Below are positions 1-7,537 of a stretch of DNA of 34,220 bases, one piece after another. The DNA is from JAWXCM01 sp034408745. Its GTDB lineage: Bacteria > Acidobacteriota > Terriglobia > Bryobacterales > Bryobacteraceae. The stretch lies in assembly GCA_034408745.1 (NCBI GenBank), contig JAWXCM010000332.1:1-34220 (forward strand), read 5' to 3'. Position numbers and translations under genes: made by a program. The notes under the pieces were generated by a model that had not been told where the DNA came from, made no database searches, and saw only the letters and a list, made by a program, of their open reading frames with translations. The number at the start of each line of letters is the position of its first letter. Within the stretch, counting starts at the first letter, position 1.

Positions 1-177
1 AACCTGTGCTTTGCGTGCGATCTCGACTTCGGCCAGGTATACGCCTTCGTTATCGGAGATCTCGTAGACCTGTCCCGTCTCCACGCGGAGAACCTGCACC
101 AGGTGTTTTGCCTCGTCGCCCTCCAGCTCTGCCTGCCCGTTACTCACTTCGGGAACAAAGAATCGACGCCTTGCCAT
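1..177 (-). CDS. rsmE: 16S rRNA m3U1498 methyltransferase RsmE, N-terminal part
   Basis: Only the first 59 codons lie in the window; the rest runs off the left edge. The translation starts MARRRFFVPE and contains DEAKHLVQVLRVETGQ and then YLAEVEI. This is the pattern of the N-terminal PUA-like RNA-binding domain of RsmE, which methylates N3 of U1498 in 16S rRNA. The catalytic SPOUT/trefoil-knot domain is not in view. The ATG (complement of 175-177) is the natural start, because the RRFFV motif normally sits at the very N-terminus. The gene is divergent from ruvA, with only 31 bases between the two start codons, so both promoters must be compact or overlap the coding starts. The call rests on the N-terminal motif alone. 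Confidence 0.8.
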   Translation of the reverse strand, partial: MARRRFFVPEVSNGQAELEGDEAKHLVQVLRVETGQVYEISDNEGVYLAEVEIARKAQV

Positions 178-208
178 CGCTCTCACTGTATCCTGCTGAG
201 GTAGGGTT

Positions 209-811
209 ATGATCTCTTTCCTCCGCGGCAGTCTGCTTGAAAAGAACCCGGCGTACGTCATTGTCGACGTGGGCGGGGTCGGCTATGAACTCGCGATCTC
301 CGTGCCCACGTACACCCACCTTCCCGAGCCTGGTGGCGAGGTGAAGCTGCGCGTCCACACGCATGTTCGTGAGGACGCGATTCTGCTCTACGGCTTTGTC
401 ACGCCTGATGAAAAGACGCTGTTTGAGAAACTGATATCGGTGAGCGGCATCGGGCCGAAACTCGCAATGAGTGTGCTTTCCGGACTCTCGCCAGCGGACC
501 TGGTCCCTGCCATTCGCGGCGGGCAGACCGACAGGCTGGTGCGCATCCCGGGCGTCGGGAAGAAGACCGCGGAGCGCATGGTTCTGGAACTGCGCGACAA
601 GCTCGACGGAATTGCCGGGGTGGCGGCCCCGTCGTCGTCGACGCCGAAAGCGGCAGTGCTGACCGATCTCGAAATGGACGTGCTGTCCGCGCTGGTCAAC
701 CTTGGGTGCCAGCGGCCGGCGGCTGAGAACGCGCTTCGCAAAGCGTCCGCGGCGGTCGGTTCGGTCGACTTCGAACTGCTGTTCCGCAAATCACTGGAGT
801 TGGTGCGGTGA
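209..811 (+). CDS. ruvA: Holliday junction branch migration complex subunit RuvA
   Basis: RuvA binds the four-way Holliday junction and loads the RuvB motor for branch migration in recombinational repair. The 200-residue length is normal for the family. The N-terminal OB-fold spans about residues 1-64 (starts MISFLRGSLL, with VDVGGVGYEL). Two helix-hairpin-helix motifs follow, SVSGIGPKLA and RIPGVGKKTAERM. A C-terminal RuvB-contacting domain (from about residue 150, LTDLEMDVLSALVNLGC) closes the protein. The ATG at 209 is preceded by a purine-rich GAGGTAGGG. The stop overlaps the GTG start of the DinB gene (GTGA), implying translational coupling. ruvB lies one gene downstream; no ruvC is present in the window. 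Confidence 0.97.
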   Translation: MISFLRGSLLEKNPAYVIVDVGGVGYELAISVPTYTHLPEPGGEVKLRVHTHVREDAILLYGFVTPDEKTLFEKLISVSGIGPKLAMSVLSGLSPADLVPAIRGGQTDRLVRIPGVGKKTAERMVLELRDKLDGIAGVAAPSSSTPKAAVLTDLEMDVLSALVNLGCQRPAAENALRKASAAVGSVDFELLFRKSLELVR

Positions 812-1278
812 CCTCCATTCGCGAGTTTCACGCGGCGACACACAAGCGGCTCGCGTTCCTGATGGAGCATGTAGCGTCCATGCCGGCCGAGTTGCACACC
901 AGAGCGCTGCAGGGGTTTGGGCGTCCCACCATCGCTAAACAATTCAACCACATTCTGTTCTGCGAGTCGGCCTGGGTGGACGCGCTGAAGAACCGGCCGG
1001 AACGGGTGTGGGATCACGAGGAGTCGCGGCTGGCGACGCTGATGGGCTGGCGCCGCGACGTGGCAGACCGCACCGTTGTGTATCTCAGCGAGTTGCCGGC
1101 GGATGACCTGCAGAAGTTGCTGCCCGCATATCCCGACCAGTGGGTCGGTGTGCCGCGAACGCCATCGTTCATCCTGCACCACATCCTCACCCACACGTTC
1201 CATCACAAGGGGCAGATTGTGGCGATGTGCCGCATACTGGGCCACCCTGCGCCGGACACCGACCTCCAGCAGGGGTAG
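808..1278 (+). CDS. DinB-family metal-binding protein
   Basis: A 156-residue four-helix-bundle protein of the DinB/YfiT superfamily. The metal-binding histidines can be placed at H48 (in KQFNHILFCE), H129 and H133 (in LTHTFHHKGQI); this His spacing plus the HKGQ ending is the family hallmark. The superfamily includes thiol transferases and many proteins of unknown activity, so no reaction is assigned. The GTG start overlaps the ruvA stop, and the gene sits between ruvA and ruvB, 18 bases before ruvB. It is therefore probably co-transcribed with the branch-migration genes, but nothing in the sequence shows a role in recombination. The name DinB here refers to the Bacillus damage-inducible family, not to DNA polymerase IV. 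Confidence 0.88.
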   Translation: MTSIREFHAATHKRLAFLMEHVASMPAELHTRALQGFGRPTIAKQFNHILFCESAWVDALKNRPERVWDHEESRLATLMGWRRDVADRTVVYLSELPADDLQKLLPAYPDQWVGVPRTPSFILHHILTHTFHHKGQIVAMCRILGHPAPDTDLQQG

Positions 1279-1296
1279 CACGTACACTGAGAGTTC

Positions 1297-2328
1297 ATGG
1301 CCCGAGACAAAGGCGTCGTCTCCCCGGCAGCTAGTGAGGAGGAGCGACAGTTTGAAGCAGCGCTGCGCCCCAGGCGTCTTGCCGATTTTACCGGTCAGCC
1401 AAAGCTGAAAGAGAACCTCGCTATCGCCATCGAGGCGGCGAAACTGCGGGGCGAGGCGCTGGACCACGTGCTGCTTTACGGCCCTCCGGGGCTGGGCAAA
1501 ACCACGCTCGCCACCATCGTCGCGAATGAGTTGGAGACCGCCTTCCAGCAGACCTCTGGTCCGATCCTGCAGAAGAAGATCGATCTGGTCGGCATCCTCA
1601 GCACGGTGGAAGCGCGCCAGGTCTTCTTCATCGACGAAATCCACAGAATGCTGCCGGATTTGGAGGAAATTCTTTATTCGGCGCTGGAGGATTTCGCGCT
1701 CGATGTGGTGATTGGGCAGGGGCCGGGTGCTCGCAGCGTGCGCATGCCGATGCCGAAGTTCACCGCTATCGGCGCCACTACACGGCAGGGTCTGCTCACT
1801 GCCCCGCTGCGTGCGCGCTTCGGTCTGGTGCTGCGGCTGAACCCGTACGATCTGCCGGATTTGAAGTCGATTGTGTTGCGCTCGGCAAAGCTGATGAGCG
1901 TCACCATCGACCACGATGCGGCGGAGGAGATCGCACGGCGTAGCCGGGGTACGCCCCGACTGGCCAACCGACTGCTGCGCCGCGTCCGCGACTACGCCCA
2001 GGTTCGCGCCGAGGGCCACGTGAGTTTGATCGAGGCAACCGCCGCGCTCGACATGCTGGAGGTGGACCGCTTCGGCCTCGACGAGATCGACCAGAAGATC
2101 ATGATGACCGTGCTGGAAAAGTACGGCGGCGGGCCGGTCGGCCTAAACACCGTAGCTGCCTCCATCGACGAGGAAGCCTCCACCATTGAGGAAGTCTACG
2201 AGCCGTATTTGATGCAGCTCGGTTTTCTCGACCGCACGCCGCGCGGTCGCATTGCCACCGACCGTGCCTTTGAATACTTCAAAGTACCGAGGCGTAACCG
2301 CGCAACGTGGCAGGAGGGTCTGTTCTGA
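1297..2328 (+). CDS. ruvB: Holliday junction branch migration ATPase RuvB
   Basis: RuvB is the AAA+ hexameric motor that pulls DNA through the RuvA-bound Holliday junction. The 343-residue length is normal. The N-terminal LRPRRLADFTGQ box is followed by Walker A GPPGLGKTT (residues 62-70), Walker B FFIDEIH (about 110-116), and sensor/polymerase-box residues GATTR (about 159-163). The C-terminal winged helix carries YGGGPVGLNTVAASI and RTPRGRIAT. Every family landmark is present and in order. The stop codon overlaps the folK start (TGATG), so translation is probably coupled. The gene belongs to the ruvA - DinB - ruvB - folK run. Confidence 0.98.
   Translation: MARDKGVVSPAASEEERQFEAALRPRRLADFTGQPKLKENLAIAIEAAKLRGEALDHVLLYGPPGLGKTTLATIVANELETAFQQTSGPILQKKIDLVGILSTVEARQVFFIDEIHRMLPDLEEILYSALEDFALDVVIGQGPGARSVRMPMPKFTAIGATTRQGLLTAPLRARFGLVLRLNPYDLPDLKSIVLRSAKLMSVTIDHDAAEEIARRSRGTPRLANRLLRRVRDYAQVRAEGHVSLIEATAALDMLEVDRFGLDEIDQKIMMTVLEKYGGGPVGLNTVAASIDEEASTIEEVYEPYLMQLGFLDRTPRGRIATDRAFEYFKVPRRNRATWQEGLF
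2312..2318 (+). promoter_or_regulatory. Ribosome binding site fixing the folK start
   Basis: AGGAGGG lies inside the last codons of ruvB, 9 bases before the ATG at 2328. It favours that ATG over an in-frame start at 2307, which would have the Shine-Dalgarno inside the coding region. Confidence 0.7.
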
Positions 2329-2852
2329 TGGTGGTTCGAAAGAAGGTATATCTCTCGCTGGGCTCGAACATGGGGGACCGCGAGGCGAATCTCCGGAAGG
2401 CGCTGCGCGCGCTGCACTCGGATGACTTCCGCATCGAGCGCGTCTCCTCTACGTGGGAGACCGCACCCATGTATCTGAGCGATCAGCCCGACTTTCTGAA
2501 CATCGTCGCGGAGGCGGATACCACGATCTTTCCCATGCGCGCGTTGCTTCGCGCTGCCAAAATTGAACGCGACATGGGCCGCCGGCGAATGACGCCAAAC
2601 GGCCCACGTGTGATCGATATCGATTTGCTGTTGTTCGGGCGGTTCGTGATGGACACGCCCCAGCTAAAGCTGCCGCATCCCCGGATGGCGGAGCGGCGAT
2701 TTGTGCTGGAGCCGCTGGCCGAGCTTGTGCCCGACCTGCGGCATCCGGTCACAGGTAAGTCGGTTCGCGAGATGTTAGTTGCGGTTTCCGACCAGCTCGT
2801 CCGAGTTCTTCCGGGACGGCTCCCCGCGCCCGCTGATGCGCGTCAAATGTGA
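2328..2852 (+). CDS. folK: 2-amino-4-hydroxy-6-hydroxymethyldihydropteridine pyrophosphokinase (HPPK)
   Basis: HPPK transfers pyrophosphate from ATP to 6-hydroxymethyl-dihydropterin in folate synthesis. The 174-residue protein begins MVVRKKVYLSLGSNMGDR, containing the family LGSNxGDR motif. It has the HPPK signature GPRVIDIDLLLFG (metal- and ATP-binding aspartates) and the LPHPRMAERRFVLEPL segment. The start at 2328 overlaps the ruvB stop and has an AGGAGGG site at the right distance. The last 78 bases (2775-2852) overlap the 3' end of the convergent dps gene. The C-terminal tail after LRHPVTGKS is therefore antisense to the dps tail and is probably poorly conserved. Pairing of folK with ruvB is operonic rather than functional. 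Confidence 0.95.
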   Translation: MVVRKKVYLSLGSNMGDREANLRKALRALHSDDFRIERVSSTWETAPMYLSDQPDFLNIVAEADTTIFPMRALLRAAKIERDMGRRRMTPNGPRVIDIDLLLFGRFVMDTPQLKLPHPRMAERRFVLEPLAELVPDLRHPVTGKSVREMLVAVSDQLVRVLPGRLPAPADARQM

Positions 2853-3314
2853 CCGCAGCATCCAGGCCATTTTGTTGTGCTTTTCCAGGACGGAGGTGAG
2901 GAAGTCGGCGGCGTCGGCGGCCTTGTACTTCTCACCGGAGGTGTCGATGTCTTTGCGAAGGTGGCGAATCACCGCTTCGTGATCTGCCACCAGATTCGCA
3001 ATCATCCCGTCTTCGTCCGGCAAGTTGCCCGGCTCTTCCTTCAGGCGCGCTGACTTTGTGAATTCAGCCATGGTCCCGGCGGCCACCCCGCCGAACTGGC
3101 GGGCGTTTTCGGCCACTTCATCAATGATCTCGGCCAGTTCATCGTACTGCGTTTCGAAGAACAAATGCAGCGTGTGGAATCGGGGCCCAGTCACATTCCA
3201 GTGATAGTTGCGGGTCTTGACATAGAGGACGTGTTCATCTGCCAACAGCAGGTTTAATGTCTCTACAATCCCTTTCAGAGATTTCGGCTCGAGTCCTACC
3301 TTCAGATCTTCCAT
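2775..3314 (-). CDS. dps: Dps-family ferritin (DNA-protecting iron storage protein)
   Basis: Dps dodecamers oxidise and store Fe(II) with peroxide and so protect DNA from oxidative damage. The 179 residues hold one ferritin-like four-helix bundle. The DPS signature is clear: NYHWNVTGPRFHTLH, followed by FFETQYDELAEIIDEVAE. Likely ferroxidase ligands are H38, H50, E54, D65 and E69. The N-terminus is short, and the C-terminal tail is basic and polar (RISGRGEPSRKN), which in some Dps proteins contributes to DNA binding; that role here is inference. The gene converges on folK, overlapping it by 78 bases, and is divergent from the receptor gene at 3398. No OxyR or Fur site was identified with confidence upstream. 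Confidence 0.93.
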   Translation of the reverse strand: MEDLKVGLEPKSLKGIVETLNLLLADEHVLYVKTRNYHWNVTGPRFHTLHLFFETQYDELAEIIDEVAENARQFGGVAAGTMAEFTKSARLKEEPGNLPDEDGMIANLVADHEAVIRHLRKDIDTSGEKYKAADAADFLTSVLEKHNKMAWMLRSHLTRISGRGEPSRKNSDELVGNRN

Positions 3315-3397
3315 GGCAGTTGGATGCTACGGCGCCCGCTGGGTTTCGGGAATACATCGTTGGGTATAAGATGATGCCCAGGATACAGGGGTAGTCA

Positions 3398-6300
3398 ATG
3401 AATCTTCTCAACCGAACAGCTGCAGTGCTGTGTTGTTTGGTCGTGTCGCTGGGCGCGCAAAGTATTGTCGGGCGGATTTCCGGCACAGTGACAGACGCTT
3501 CCGCCGGTACGGTGCCGGGTGCGATCGTGGTGCTGACGAATGAAGCTACGCGGGTTCCGCGTGAGATGAAGACCGATGAAAACGGCTTTTATGTGGCGAC
3601 GGCGTTGCCCGTCGGCTACTACGAGGTTGCGGTGGAACAGCCCGGGTTCCGCAAAGCGCTTCGCACAGGAAACAACCTGGTCGCAGACGGCCGTCTCACG
3701 GTGAACTTCAAGCTGGAAGTCGGCGAGGTGAGCTCGTCGGTGCAGGTAGAGGAAGCCACCGGCGAACAGGTAAACACGGTGTCCGGCGAAGTGGGCCGCG
3801 TCATTGACAGTGAGCAGGTGCAGAACCTGGCTCTGAATGGCCGCAATTACATGCAGCTGGTTTCGCTGGTGCCAGGCACGGTGCTGCTGGATGAAGACCA
3901 GATGGCGTTGACCACTAGTCTCAGCATCACAGCTCAGTCGGTGAACGGGAACCGTGGCAACACGAATTACCTGTCGGTGGACGGTGGCTCCAACATGGAC
4001 TCGGGTTCCAATGGCAGCCAGATCAACAACGTTGGCGTCGACTTCATCCGGGAAGTCAGCATCCGAACGTCGGCCTTCTCGGCTGAGTCAGGCCGCAACT
4101 CCGGCTCGAGCATCAACGTGGTCACGCGCGGCGGAAGCAACAAATACAGCGGAACGGTGTTCGAGTTCCTCCGCAACGACAAGCTCGACGCGAAGCAGTA
4201 TTTCGCTCCCATCAAACCGCCGCTTCGCTTCAACGATTTCGGCTGGAACCTTGGCGGACCTCTCGTCAAGGGTAAAGTCTTCTTCTTCGCCGGTCAGGAA
4301 TACAAGTACATCCGGCGATTTACGGATCCCACACGCCGCACGCTTCCCACGCGGGCCGAACGCGCGGGTGACTTCAGCGGTCGCACCGGCAACCTCTTCT
4401 ATCCCGGCACAACCGAACCGGTACCCGACAAGAACATAGCATCACTGATGACGACAGACGGTAAGGCGATCGCTGCAGCCTACACTGCGATGGAAAAGCT
4501 GGCAGCATCGTACGTCGACAGGCCCACCGGCAACAACGCCACGTATCAGATCTCGAATCCGTTTGCGTGGAGACAGGACATCGCGCGCGTCGACTACAAC
4601 CTGAGCACGAAACATCAGGTGTACTTCCGCTACCTGCACGACATGTATGACTTGATCGAGCCGTACGGCACGTTCTTCAGTTCCAACCTGCCGATGACGC
4701 CCACCACGCGCTCACGCCCGGGCTATGGCATTCAGCTGTCGCACACGTGGCTGGCAAGCCCGCGAATCGTGAACGAAGCCAAGATCAACACGTCATGGAA
4801 CGGCCAGCGCATTCCGATGGTCGGCGATGCCTGGAAGCGGTCCACTTACGGCATGACTTATCCGCAGGTGTTTCAGGGCGGTGGTATCTATGACGCCGAC
4901 GGGCTGCCGAACATCGACGTGAACGGCTTCGCGAACCTGCGAGGTCCGAACGCCGCGCTGGCCTCGCCGACAACCGACATCCAGGCAATCGAGAACGTAA
5001 CCCTGATCAATGGCAGGCACACCACGAAGATGGGCTTCACGGTAATCCGCAATCGCAAGGATCAGAACGGACGCCCCGAATATCCGGGCTATGTGAACTT
5101 CTCCAACAGCGGCAATAACCGCACAACGAACAACTCGCTGGCCGACGCGTTCCTCGGCAACTTCCGCACCTACCGCGAATCTTCTGCCGACCCGATGGGC
5201 TTCTTCCGATTTACGTCGTATGAAGGCTACGTCAGCGACCAGTGGCGCATCATGCCACGCCTCAGCATGGAGATCGGTGTGCGTTATCAGCGCAACTCGC
5301 CCACTTACACCCAGGGTAATAACATCACTAACTTCGTGCCTGGGCTCTATGACCCGCGTCAGGCTGTTACGGTAACTCCGGCAGGCGTGATTGTCGCCGG
5401 CTCCGGCAATGTCTTCAACGGACTCATTCGCGCTGGCGACAGCGTACCGGAGGATCAGATCGGCCGCGTACCCGGTGCAACGTCCTCCGTCTTCGGGAAG
5501 ATCCCGGGCGGTGCGCCTCGTGGTCTGTACGATGTGCAGAACCTGTTTGCTCCTCGCTTCAGCTTCTCCTATGCGCCGTTCCGGAGCAGCAAGACGGCGA
5601 TTCAGGGCGGCTTCGGCTTGTTTTACGACAAGCCGGAAGGCAATCTGATTTTCCCGATGGTCAACTACGCTCCGTGGCTCACCAGCGTCAACTTTGAGAA
5701 CGGCAATCTGGCTAACCCCACGGGTGGCACCGCGGCGGCTCTCGCGCCGATGGGTAACATCGATGCCATCAATCCGAACCTGAAAACTCCTTACTCGATG
5801 AACTTCAGCTTCGGCATCCAGCAGCAGTTGCCTTCGGCCGTATTCTTCGAAGTGAAGTATGTGGGCAACAATGGCCGACATCTGATTCGTCAGCCGGATA
5901 TTAACCAGGTGCCGTTTGACACGCTGCGCGCGATTCGCGCCATTCCATCGGCGCAGCGCCCGTCGGATAATTCGATGCGTCCGTATCTCGGCTACTCGTC
6001 GATCCGCCAGCGGCTGAGCGACTCCACGTCAAACTACCACTCGCTGCAGGTCTACGCGACGCGCCGCAAAGGCCGGCTGTTGTTCACCAGCAGCTATACG
6101 TGGTCAAAAGTGCTTACGGACTCCAGCGGCAACGGGGACAATCCGGAGAATCCGTACAACCGCCACTATAACTACGGACCCGCGAGCTTCGACCGCTCGC
6201 ACGTGATTTCCACCACTGTCAGCTACGTCATTCCGACGCCGAAATACAGGAATCCGTTCCTGAAGCAGACCATCATGGGCTGGGAATACAGTGGCATCAC

Positions 6301-6709
6301 CCGGTATCAGACGGGTGCTCCGCTCACCATCACGGCGAACACGTCGATTGGTGGACGCCGCGCGGATTACCTCGGCGGCGATGTGCTGGCTCCCATTGAT
6401 GAGCGTGGGCCCAACAACTGGCTGAACAAAGCGGCATTCGGTCCCGCTCCGAACGATGAACTGGGCAACCTCGGTGTGGGACGGCTTCGTGGACCGGGCC
6501 TGTTCCTGCTGGATTCGTCGTTGCGCAAAGTCTTCAGGATGTCGAAGGACGGCCAGCGACGGCTGCAGTTCCAGGCGGAGTTCTTCAACGTGCTCAATCA
6601 CGTGAATTTCCGCAACCCGAACACTAACTTCACCGACGTCAACTTTGCAACCATCTCCACTGCGGGGCCGCAGCGCAACGTGCAGATGGGCCTGAAGTAT
6701 TACTTCTGA
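3398..6709 (+). CDS. Oar-type TonB-dependent outer-membrane receptor with carboxypeptidase-regulatory-like domain
   Basis: A 1103-residue outer-membrane protein. A signal peptide (MNLLNRTAAVLCCLVVSLGAQS) is followed by a carboxypeptidase regulatory-like (CarboxypepD_reg) beta-sandwich at about residues 22-115, ending in a GEVSSSVQVEE segment. A plug-like region follows with NLALNGRNYMQLVSLVPG and NVVTRGGSNKYSGTVFEFLR. The rest is a long beta-barrel ending in MGLKYYF; the terminal Phe is typical of BamA-assembled barrels. Acidobacteria carry many such Oar-like receptors, thought to import large substrates such as glycans or peptides. The substrate cannot be read from sequence. The ATG at 3398 has AGGGG about 7 bases upstream. 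The gene stands alone: no SusD-like lipoprotein or TonB/ExbB gene adjoins it. Confidence 0.9.
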   Translation: MNLLNRTAAVLCCLVVSLGAQSIVGRISGTVTDASAGTVPGAIVVLTNEATRVPREMKTDENGFYVATALPVGYYEVAVEQPGFRKALRTGNNLVADGRLTVNFKLEVGEVSSSVQVEEATGEQVNTVSGEVGRVIDSEQVQNLALNGRNYMQLVSLVPGTVLLDEDQMALTTSLSITAQSVNGNRGNTNYLSVDGGSNMDSGSNGSQINNVGVDFIREVSIRTSAFSAESGRNSGSSINVVTRGGSNKYSGTVFEFLRNDKLDAKQYFAPIKPPLRFNDFGWNLGGPLVKGKVFFFAGQEYKYIRRFTDPTRRTLPTRAERAGDFSGRTGNLFYPGTTEPVPDKNIASLMTTDGKAIAAAYTAMEKLAASYVDRPTGNNATYQISNPFAWRQDIARVDYNLSTKHQVYFRYLHDMYDLIEPYGTFFSSNLPMTPTTRSRPGYGIQLSHTWLASPRIVNEAKINTSWNGQRIPMVGDAWKRSTYGMTYPQVFQGGGIYDADGLPNIDVNGFANLRGPNAALASPTTDIQAIENVTLINGRHTTKMGFTVIRNRKDQNGRPEYPGYVNFSNSGNNRTTNNSLADAFLGNFRTYRESSADPMGFFRFTSYEGYVSDQWRIMPRLSMEIGVRYQRNSPTYTQGNNITNFVPGLYDPRQAVTVTPAGVIVAGSGNVFNGLIRAGDSVPEDQIGRVPGATSSVFGKIPGGAPRGLYDVQNLFAPRFSFSYAPFRSSKTAIQGGFGLFYDKPEGNLIFPMVNYAPWLTSVNFENGNLANPTGGTAAALAPMGNIDAINPNLKTPYSMNFSFGIQQQLPSAVFFEVKYVGNNGRHLIRQPDINQVPFDTLRAIRAIPSAQRPSDNSMRPYLGYSSIRQRLSDSTSNYHSLQVYATRRKGRLLFTSSYTWSKVLTDSSGNGDNPENPYNRHYNYGPASFDRSHVISTTVSYVIPTPKYRNPFLKQTIMGWEYSGITRYQTGAPLTITANTSIGGRRADYLGGDVLAPIDERGPNNWLNKAAFGPAPNDELGNLGVGRLRGPGLFLLDSSLRKVFRMSKDGQRRLQFQAEFFNVLNHVNFRNPNTNFTDVNFATISTAGPQRNVQMGLKYYF

Positions 6710-6727
6710 GCTGGAGCGACGTGTCAA

Positions 6728-6741
6728 CACCATTGATGGTG
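6728..6741. repeat. Short perfect hairpin between convergent genes
   Basis: CACCATTGATGGTG is a perfect inverted repeat (6-base arms, 2-base spacer) in the 68-base gap between the convergent receptor and YwaF-like genes. No T-run follows on either strand, so a terminator role is only possible. Nothing else is seen in the gap. Confidence 0.35.
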
Positions 6742-6777
6742 CAAGCCAGCCCTGTCCGTTTCGGCAGCCCAGGCGAA

Positions 6778-7452
6778 CTATGGAGGCGTGGGTTTTGCGG
6801 GTCGGACGGGGAGCCACAGGAGTCCGAAGATGGCGAGGGTGACGGCCGCTCCGCCGATCAGGTATATGGGCCAGGGGCCGAGCTGGTCCAGCAGAGAGGC
6901 GCTGCCCGGTTTGCGGCAGAGGTACATGTAGTTGGTTCCGGCCATCTGGTTCACGGCTCCGACGAAGGAAGCGAAGGCGATGAGCATGGAGAAGGCTCGC
7001 CACAGGGCGTGCGGACGAAGAGGCGAGAGGCGGCCGGCAACGAGCAGCATGGCTCCGGCGACGATGCCGCCGTGCGCCAGGAAGAAGTAGATGGCGGGGT
7101 ACTGGGGCCAGGGTGCCCAGAGGTCAGGCGTCAGGAGTGCCATTCCCGCTCCGGCGAGTCCGGCGAACCAGGTGAATTCGACCAGCGCCGGGGACAGGGT
7201 GATGCAGGCGGCAACGGTAGCCCAGATAAGGACATCGCAGAGTTGCAGTGGGAGGTTGTTGGGGAAGTTGAAGCCTTCATGGGAGTAGCGGAAGGCCCAC
7301 CAGATGAGCTCGTTCAAACCGAGAGTGTAGCCGAGGATAAGGCGCGTGGGGCGGGTGGGGATGCGGCCAGTGCGGCAGAGGATTGCCAGCAGGGCGGCGG
7401 TGACTGCGATGGATGCAAGCAGGGTGAGATGGATGGTGCCGAAGAGTGGCAT
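6778..7452 (-). CDS. YwaF/TMEM164-family integral membrane protein (TIGR02206-like)
   Basis: A 224-residue protein with about seven hydrophobic segments from MPLFGTIHLTLLASI onward. Landmarks of the YwaF/TIGR02206 family are visible: NNLPLQLCDV (Cys72), FFLAHGG (His127) and GTNYMYLCRKP. The eukaryotic relative TMEM164 has been reported as a cysteine-dependent phospholipid acyltransferase. Whether bacterial YwaF proteins share that activity is unknown, so no reaction is assigned. The ATG at 7452 is chosen because the first membrane segment starts there; the frame stays open upstream to 7635 but would overlap the radical SAM gene. No strong Shine-Dalgarno is seen. It is divergent from the sulfatase-maturase gene with an 85-base gap, so shared regulation is possible. 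Confidence 0.78.
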   Translation of the reverse strand: MPLFGTIHLTLLASIAVTAALLAILCRTGRIPTRPTRLILGYTLGLNELIWWAFRYSHEGFNFPNNLPLQLCDVLIWATVAACITLSPALVEFTWFAGLAGAGMALLTPDLWAPWPQYPAIYFFLAHGGIVAGAMLLVAGRLSPLRPHALWRAFSMLIAFASFVGAVNQMAGTNYMYLCRKPGSASLLDQLGPWPIYLIGGAAVTLAIFGLLWLPVRPAKPTPP

Positions 7453-7537
7453 GGCGCGTGGCCATTGTATCCGGGTCGCGCCCAGGTGTAGAGTGCAATT
7501 CATCGAACGCGGTAGTGCCTTCTGATAAGCTGAGGGC

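Noticed and set aside
388..2019. 543-codon open frame on the minus strand opposite ruvA, the DinB gene and ruvB
   Set aside because: It is antisense to three genes with full family motifs, and its composition (Arg/Gln/His-rich, low complexity) is typical of high-GC antisense frames.
4793..5881. Long minus-strand frame within the first Oar-type receptor
   Set aside because: The receptor barrel is continuous on the plus strand; the antisense frame shows no family motif.
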